From Candidatus Hydrogenedentota bacterium (GTDB lineage: Bacteria; Hydrogenedentota; Hydrogenedentia; Hydrogenedentales; SLHB01), in the NCBI GenBank assembly GCA_003557825.1, contig PWNM01000453.1, forward strand, positions 1 to 11,356: a DNA stretch of 11,356 nucleotides. The letters run 5' to 3'. The translations under genes and the position numbers were made by a program. Below, piece after piece: positions 7,578 through 11,356 of the stretch. The notes under the pieces are model-generated. The model worked only from the letters and a program-made list of their open reading frames with translations, ran no database searches and was not told where the DNA came from. Numbering within the stretch: the first letter of the stretch is position 1; every line of letters starts with the position of its first letter.

Positions 7578-7606
7578 ATCATAGCAGGTGTCAACCCAAA
7601 TTGCAA
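7578..7606 (-). promoter_or_regulatory. Sigma-70-type promoter of the ftsK-rodZ-pgsA-alr operon
   Basis: On the minus strand TTGCAA (7606-7601) and TATGAT (7583-7578) are 17 nt apart, and TGC before the -10 makes it an extended -10. Transcription would start near 7571, about 40 nt before the ftsK ATG. A TTGACA also occurs within the spacer (7594-7589) but has no matching -10 downstream. Confidence 0.6.
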
Positions 7607-7748
7607 CTAAATATTGTGTCCCTACCCCCTACAAAGCCCATTCTATTGTGATGCCACCCCGACACGGCATCTACGCCATTCGCACTTGACTCTCCGATCA
7701 CGAAGCGTAATGGACCGTTGGATGGGCTACTCGGAACCCCCTCAATGC

Positions 7749-7773
7749 GTATATTGTGACACTCCGAATATAC
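7749..7773. promoter_or_regulatory. Interrupted palindrome, possible operator
   Basis: GTATATT and AATATAC are perfect 7-bp inverted repeats separated by 11 nt. The site stands in an otherwise featureless part of the 371-bp gap between ftsK (start 7531) and the TPR-like gene (end 7903), about 145 bp upstream of the ftsK -35. The spacing of one-and-three-quarter turns is compatible with a dimeric regulator, but no regulator is encoded nearby. The rest of the gap holds the ftsK promoter, a weak 6-bp hairpin at 7650-7671 and the 3' hairpin element at 7819-7885. Confidence 0.25.
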
Positions 7774-7818
7774 CACATCAGAAGCAATTAAAGCAAGCGG
7801 AAATCAGGAGAAAAGACC

Positions 7819-7885
7819 CGATGGGCGGAATGGCGGGCAGACAAGCTACAGCGGAGCGCGTGACTCGAAGGCCACGCGCCCCGGG
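7819..7885 (-). repeat. 3' hairpin element, copy 1 (downstream of the TPR-like gene)
   Basis: A perfect 7-bp stem (GCGCGTG 7856-7862, CACGCGC 7873-7879) encloses ACTCGAAGGC; the minus-strand RNA has a UUCG at the tip. It begins about 18-24 nt after the stop codon at 7903. The apical segment TGACYCGAAGGCCAC is shared with copy 2 at 8845-8878, whereas the stems differ but pair in both. CCCGATGGGC at 7817-7826 also recurs near copy 2. There is no U-run after the stem, so it is not a textbook intrinsic terminator, though transcript-end protection or weak termination is possible. Confidence 0.55.
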
Positions 7886-7902
7886 CTACAATATGGGCTT
7901 AA

Positions 7903-8769
7903 TCATTCAGATGGCGGGGGTGCATCCAACCCCTGTCGTTCTTTGGCCGTTCGCTCATGGGCCGCTTGGAGCATGCGGGCATATTCGAGTTTTTCTTGTG
8001 CCCTTTCGGCTATGGGCGTCCCTTCGGCCCGCTCTATTAGCCGCTCCATCGCCTCGGCGGGGTTGGGCTGGAGCAGTGCCGCTTGTACGCAGGCATGGGG
8101 CATCTGCACCTCCATGAACAACTCCATCCGCTCCCGAAGGAGCCGAGCGGTCCGTTCGTGGGGTTCCTCGATTACGCCCTTCGGAAAGTCCTCGGCCATG
8201 GGAACCAACTGTTCCTCGCCTGTTTCACGGTCTATCCTCCGCATCATCATGCGGTGACCCGGCCGATGGCGTTCGAGGGCCGCAAGAATGGCATCCTCAT
8301 CCATCTTTTGTATCCAGTCGATCAGGTCCAACCGCGCCTCAAATTGCTCGACGGGATCCTGAATCAAGGCCGTATAATTGGTCCGCGCCATGTACAAGTC
8401 CGGACTGAGGATCTTATCTCCCGCCAGTTCAAGGGCTTCCTTAAAATACGCCCGAGCACGATCCGTATCCCGTTCTTCCATTCCGTACATGCAAATCATG
8501 CCCATATGGGCCCGCACATCGGCCAGTTGATGCTCGGTCAGGTCCCGCGCGTCGATAAACTCCTGATAACGGGCCAGGACCGTATCCAGGTCGTAGTTCG
8601 GATCGCGGATATCCCGCCCGTATTCGTTTGCGTAGAACATGTCCTCGTACCGCGCCGCCTCTAGAAGCGGATCATCCGGCTCCGCCCAGAAAAAATCACC
8701 ATTGTCAAAGGCAGTTGCACTGATGCAAACCAACAAGACCAACATACTAATTACGACTATCCTCCCCAT
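7903..8769 (-). CDS. Secreted helical TPR-like protein of unknown function
   Basis: I do not recognise a named family. The 288-residue product starts with a Sec signal peptide (hydrophobic core VVISMLVLLVCIS, cleavage probably after ISATA at about residue 20). The mature part is almost wholly predicted helical and acidic. Segments such as ADVRAHMGMICMYGMEERDTDRARAY, followed by a stretch ending FKEALELAGD, fit TPR helix pairs (about residues 85-120), and similar helices follow to the end. A proline-rich tail (APPPSE) closes it. An AGGAG site 6 nt before the ATG at 8769 supports the start. It follows the larger STN/TPR gene at 8891-10456 by 121 bp on the same strand; both proteins are secreted and share leader and 3' hairpins, so they probably belong to one functional set. 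A periplasmic scaffold or lipoprotein-partner role would be speculation. Confidence 0.75.
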   Translation of the reverse strand: MGRIVVISMLVLLVCISATAFDNGDFFWAEPDDPLLEAARYEDMFYANEYGRDIRDPNYDLDTVLARYQEFIDARDLTEHQLADVRAHMGMICMYGMEERDTDRARAYFKEALELAGDKILSPDLYMARTNYTALIQDPVEQFEARLDLIDWIQKMDEDAILAALERHRPGHRMMMRRIDRETGEEQLVPMAEDFPKGVIEEPHERTARLLRERMELFMEVQMPHACVQAALLQPNPAEAMERLIERAEGTPIAERAQEKLEYARMLQAAHERTAKERQGLDAPPPSE

Positions 8770-8814
8770 GTCTGTCTCCTACTTTCGATTAGCCTATTAC
8801 CCTGGCCTTAATGA

Positions 8815-8839
8815 CCCATCGGAGTACGCCCCCGATGGG
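8815..8839 (-). promoter_or_regulatory. Leader hairpin, copy 1 (5' leader of the TPR-like gene)
   Basis: CCCATCGG and CCGATGGG form a perfect 8-bp stem around a 9-nt loop, read GGGCGTACT on the coding (minus) strand. It ends 45 nt before the ATG at 8769. The same hairpin, with the loop differing at one base and one stem pair changed to a G-U wobble, occurs 37 nt before the ATG of the gene at 10456. The repeated placement suggests an RNA leader element. Confidence 0.55.
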
Positions 8840-8844
8840 CAACG

Positions 8845-8878
8845 CCGGGGGGCATGACCCGAAGGCCACATGCCCCGG
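8845..8878 (-). repeat. 3' hairpin element, copy 2 (downstream of the STN/TPR gene)
   Basis: GGGGCATG (8849-8856) pairs perfectly with CATGCCCC (8869-8876); the flanking CCGG repeats allow a slightly shifted longer stem. On the minus-strand RNA the tip is a C(UUCG)G tetraloop, a very stable loop type. It begins 12 nt after the stop codon at 8891. No U-run follows. Compared with copy 1 (7819-7885) the stem bases differ but pairing is preserved, and the apical segment is nearly identical. Confidence 0.6.
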
Positions 8879-8890
8879 TGAGATGATGGT

Positions 8891-10456
8891 CTATTGTTGG
8901 GGTATTGGCGGACTGTAGAAGATGGGAGACACCGTCGACTCCCGGTCGTATTCCTCGTTGTGGGCTTCCACGATGAGCTCCTGGGCCAGTAGCATCCCTT
9001 CGGGGCCGTAGTCGTGGACAAAGGCCGCCACTTCCGGCTCCATCGCGGCCCACTCCGCCTCGGTCAGATACGGTTCGGTCATCTCGCCTCGATGAGTGGC
9101 GTACACCCATTGCCGCGCCTGTTCACCAAAGCAAAGCTCGTGGAGGGCACGGACCTTCTCGGGGTCCATGTCCTGCGTGAGGCGGATCCACTCGGTTCGG
9201 ATGTCCAAAATATAGGCGGTGATATCGTCTCGTAACGCCGCAGCAGCCAATTGGGTCTGTCTACGCCGTTCCATGCCCGCGGCATAGCCGGCCAGTTGCC
9301 TCTCCATGAGCGGATTGCCCGCATAGGCCTGTTCGACATAGGCGACGCCTTCCTCGTCGCCCCGAACCTCCCGCTCCAGGGCCAGCAGTCGCCCCGCAGC
9401 ATGCTGTGCCCGGCGTTCGATATGCCGATCCGTTGCGTCCAGGACCATCAGCGATTCGAGTAGCTCCCGGGCCCGATCGTAGTCCGCTCCGCGCCGATAG
9501 ACTTCCGCCAGGTGCAACGGGATCTCCTCAAGTTGCGCCTCTAACTGAAAGTCGCCCGATTCCTGCACGTCCAGATAGATACGTTCGGCAATCTGAAGCG
9601 ATTCGGAACCAAGGGGTTGCCGTGTTCGATGGTAGTCCGCCAATTCCAGCGCGATCAATCGTCGCAGGCTCGGATACGGAGCCGTTTCCACCGCCTGTTC
9701 GTAGAGCCGTATGACCTCCAAATCATCACTCTTAAGTGGCCTGGCGGCCTCCCGAGCTCTGGCCAGGTCCGAGGTGACCATGTAGCCAACAATATCGTTG
9801 TCTAGAAGGGTTAATTGCTCCCCGAAAATCCGCCATGCGAGGTGATCGCCTATCTCGGCAAACACGGCGTTCATATGCTCCAGCAGAGTCCCTTCGTCAA
9901 CATGAAGCGCCAGATCCAGTTCATTGATATGGCGCTGATAGTTCTTGCGGTCATTGCGTATACGGAGCCCCGGACCCATGCTAATGTTACGTAGTCCCGA
10001 CTCCGGATGTATAACTCGCGGTATATGCTGCTCGAAAGATCGGGCAACGGAGACCGCCTTTCCTTCGTAAAGCGTCGCGGGCATGGGCTGATTCAGGAAA
10101 AAATCGGGATCATCCACCAAGTCGGCAGGCATGACCACGACGATATTGCCCGGACCTTCAAACCAAGTGAAATCGGGCCATTCCTGAACCATCCGGTCCA
10201 GGGTTTCCCGGGCGGTCACATTTTGCAGGATGATTCGCTCTGAGGATCTGGACAACCCCATTCCGGACGGGATATACGCGCATATGGCAACCCCCATCAC
10301 ACGCCGAATCTGCTGCGCATCCGAACTGATATGTCCCCACAAACTAATACCGTCGTATTGCGTATCCAGAGGATTGGGCAGATCATCCCCGAACGCGAAG
10401 GAGGACACCAACACGATGCTGACGACCCATACGGTTATTCTGGTTAGTCTGGTCAT
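8891..10456 (-). CDS. Secreted protein with STN-like N-terminal region and TPR-like helices, unknown function
   Basis: The 521-residue product has a Sec signal peptide (ITVWVVSIVLVSSFAFG, cleavage about residue 23). Residues about 38-110 follow the pattern of secretin/TonB short N-terminal (STN) domains: a short helix, GVAICAYIPSGMGL, a strand RIILQ, NVTARETLDRMVQEW, then FTWFEGPGNIVVV. A second such pattern (LALHVDEGTLLEHMNAVFAEI, split by HLAW and LTLLD, about 183-222) may be a repeat. From about 235 the chain is helical and TPR-like (EVIRLYEQAVETAPYPSLRR, LELADYHRTRQ, DRARELLESLM), with a Pro/Gln tail. The ATG at 10456 has AAGGAG 7 nt upstream. No secretin or TonB barrel follows, so it is not a complete transporter. 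A periplasmic assembly factor for an envelope complex is possible but unproven. Confidence 0.78.
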   Translation of the reverse strand: MTRLTRITVWVVSIVLVSSFAFGDDLPNPLDTQYDGISLWGHISSDAQQIRRVMGVAICAYIPSGMGLSRSSERIILQNVTARETLDRMVQEWPDFTWFEGPGNIVVVMPADLVDDPDFFLNQPMPATLYEGKAVSVARSFEQHIPRVIHPESGLRNISMGPGLRIRNDRKNYQRHINELDLALHVDEGTLLEHMNAVFAEIGDHLAWRIFGEQLTLLDNDIVGYMVTSDLARAREAARPLKSDDLEVIRLYEQAVETAPYPSLRRLIALELADYHRTRQPLGSESLQIAERIYLDVQESGDFQLEAQLEEIPLHLAEVYRRGADYDRARELLESLMVLDATDRHIERRAQHAAGRLLALEREVRGDEEGVAYVEQAYAGNPLMERQLAGYAAGMERRRQTQLAAAALRDDITAYILDIRTEWIRLTQDMDPEKVRALHELCFGEQARQWVYATHRGEMTEPYLTEAEWAAMEPEVAAFVHDYGPEGMLLAQELIVEAHNEEYDRESTVSPIFYSPPIPQQ

Positions 10457-10493
10457 TGTACCTCTCCTTGGAATGCCGTGGTATCCTGAGCAA

Positions 10494-10516
10494 CCACCGG
10501 AGCACGCCCCCGATGG
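10494..10516 (-). promoter_or_regulatory. Leader hairpin, copy 2 (5' leader of the STN/TPR gene)
   Basis: On the minus-strand RNA CCAUCGG pairs with CCGGUGG through seven pairs, one of them U-G, around loop GGGCGUGCU. It matches copy 1 at 8815-8839 except for one loop base and one stem base, and the stem change keeps pairing only in the minus-strand RNA. It lies 37 nt before the ATG. A second, mutually exclusive hairpin (GTGGT 10478-10482 with ACCAC 10493-10497) shares one arm with it. Confidence 0.55.
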
Positions 10517-10576
10517 AGATTGAACAGCATTGGAGAGCCAAGCATGTCTACGGAAGGCTTGAACTCCTTTAGCCCT

Positions 10577-10605
10577 TTAATAACATAAAACCAGCCCAAA
10601 GTCAA
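10577..10605 (-). promoter_or_regulatory. Sigma-70-type promoter of the STN/TPR gene, with an A/T tract upstream
   Basis: On the minus strand TTGACT (10605-10600) and TATTAA (10582-10577) are exactly 17 nt apart. A run of nine T (10615-10607) sits directly upstream of the -35, as in UP elements. Transcription would start near 10570, giving a leader of about 113 nt that contains the hairpins at 10478-10516. Confidence 0.6.
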
Positions 10606-10615
10606 GAAAAAAAAA

Positions 10616-10633
10616 CATATGCATTAAATGCAT
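10616..10633. promoter_or_regulatory. Tandem ATGCAT palindromes between divergent genes
   Basis: Two ATGCAT palindromes (10619-10624 and 10628-10633) are 9 bp apart centre to centre, with an overlapping CATATG at 10616. They sit just upstream of the minus-strand promoter in the 270-bp divergent region 10457-10726. Such repeats could be an operator, but short AT-rich palindromes are common by chance. For the plus-strand cohesin gene only a weak TTGAAA (10690-10695) with a poor -10 is visible. Confidence 0.2.
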
Positions 10634-10726
10634 TTGGATACCCTGTAAAAGCTCCGAATTACGGGCTCCAAACGGGGTACAGCGGGTCGTTGAAATGATC
10701 GGTTGGGCGAATTGTATGGTGTATAT

Positions 10727-11356
10727 ATGGCACGGACGGCTATTCAGACTCGCGTTGCTTCCCCTCACGGCGTCTTCCCCATCGTTGTGGGCGTGGCGTG
10801 CCTTCTTATGTGCGGTTGGACATCCGCCGCCAGCGTGGGCATCGCGTTGGGTTCGGGAATCACCGTGCCGGAGGGGATCGCCTGGGTTCCCGTGCAGGTG
10901 CAATCAACCGGGGCCGCGCCGGCGACCATGGACGTCCGAATCCAGTACGACCCATCGCGCCTGGAGCTTGTGGGCGTGGATCGGGGACCCACGGCCCGGC
11001 GAGCCGACAAGGAGGTGGTCGAGGCCATTACGGATTCGGGGGAAGCGTTGGTCGTCATCACAGGGGGGCTCACCACGTTGGACGATGGCGTCGCAGCCTA
11101 TCTCTTTTTCACCGTGCTGCCCGAAGCCCGAACCGGGGAGGCCATTGGGCTGGCCGTAGAGGAAGCTGCGGCGGCCGATGCGGATGCGGTCCTATTGCCG
11201 GTGCATACGGAAGACGGCGTCGTGACCATTGTTCCGTGTTCTCCTCCGGACCCAGTGAGCGACGTGACGGCGGCATCGTTGCCCGGCGGGGTGCGGCTGC
11301 AATGGGAGCCGGCGGCGTTGGCCACGGATTACGTCATTTATCGAAGCGAAACCTCG
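10727..11356 (+). CDS. Secreted cohesin-fibronectin type III protein, 3' end cut by window edge
   Basis: 210 codons are open to the window edge. The N-terminus has a basic stretch and a hydrophobic core (VFPIVVGVACLLMC) ending TSAA, so Sec cleavage near residue 35 is likely. Residues about 36-165 resemble a cohesin-type beta-sandwich: VGIALGSGITVPEG, then WVPVQVQSTG, then MDVRIQYDPSRLELVGV and YLFFTVLPEARTGE, with the family's YDP-x-x-L element at 74-79. Residues about 170-210 start a fibronectin type III domain (PPDPVSDVTAASLPGGVRLQW, cut into parts by LATDYVIYRSE). Such proteins are usually long and carry a dockerin, sorting signal or more FN3 repeats at the C-terminus, which is out of view. 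The start at 10727 lacks a good ribosome site; upstream ATGs at 10695 and 10716 are out of frame. The gene is divergent from the STN/TPR gene. A cellulosome role cannot be inferred. Confidence 0.8.
   Translation, partial: MARTAIQTRVASPHGVFPIVVGVACLLMCGWTSAASVGIALGSGITVPEGIAWVPVQVQSTGAAPATMDVRIQYDPSRLELVGVDRGPTARRADKEVVEAITDSGEALVVITGGLTTLDDGVAAYLFFTVLPEARTGEAIGLAVEEAAAADADAVLLPVHTEDGVVTIVPCSPPDPVSDVTAASLPGGVRLQWEPAALATDYVIYRSETS

Noticed and set aside
7614..8117. 167-codon plus-strand frame
   Set aside because: It half overlaps the well-supported secreted TPR-like gene on the other strand, has no ribosome site or recognisable domain, and covers the hairpin element.
8815..8878. CRISPR-like or riboswitch of a known class
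   Set aside because: Too few repeats and no spacers for CRISPR. The conserved loop GGGCGTRCT does not match the core of a c-di-GMP, SAM, cobalamin or other riboswitch that I can recall.
10695..11159. 154-codon plus-strand frame starting before the cohesin gene
   Set aside because: It is out of frame with the cohesin-FN3 reading, shows no domain, and has the Trp/Arg/Ser-rich make-up of a shifted frame.

Overview
The window (11,356 bases, GC-rich) comes from a bacterial chromosome with double-membrane or complex-envelope traits. It encodes a Tat-exported lipoprotein, several signal-peptide proteins, and a cohesin/fibronectin-III surface-type protein of the kind common in Hydrogenedentota, Planctomycetota and similar phyla. 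The phylum guess is an inference of low certainty; nothing in the window (no rRNA) fixes it. I see no mobile elements, CRISPR arrays, tRNA or rRNA genes.

Layout. (1) 1-1113, minus: the 5' part of a gene for a Tat-signal lipoprotein with a metallo-beta-lactamase (MBL) fold and, apparently, a second MBL domain that runs off the left edge. (2) 1114-1358: divergent intergenic region with a dyad and two extended -10 promoters. (3) 1359-2543, plus: a BLUF-EAL protein, a blue-light-sensing c-di-GMP phosphodiesterase with all key residues intact. (4) 2561-7531, minus: a housekeeping operon transcribed ftsK > rodZ-like > pgsA > alr (DNA translocase, MreB-anchoring HTH membrane protein, phosphatidylglycerophosphate synthase, alanine racemase). 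It has two 4-nt ATGA overlaps and a good promoter before ftsK. It meets the BLUF-EAL gene tail to tail, 17 bp apart. (5) 7903-8769 and 8891-10456, minus: two secreted proteins of unknown function, a small helical TPR-like one and a larger one with a secretin/TonB-N-terminal-like (STN-like) region followed by TPR-like helices. (6) 10727-11356, plus: the 5' part of a cohesin-fibronectin III protein, divergent from the STN/TPR gene and running off the right edge.

How it fits together. The four-gene operon covers chromosome segregation, cell shape, phospholipid and peptidoglycan precursor synthesis, so it is a cell-envelope and division cluster. Its ftsK-rodZ-pgsA order resembles the known spoIIIE/ftsK-ymfM-pgsA order of Bacillus, but with alr where cinA-recA would be expected. 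The genes at 7903-10456 look like accessory envelope or secretion genes.

The least expected signal is non-coding. Both secreted-protein genes carry a near-identical hairpin with a conserved 9-nt loop in their 5' leaders, and both have a second type of hairpin just after the stop codon. That second hairpin keeps a loop containing UUCG while its stem bases differ between copies yet still pair. This points to structured RNA elements or a small intergenic repeat family.
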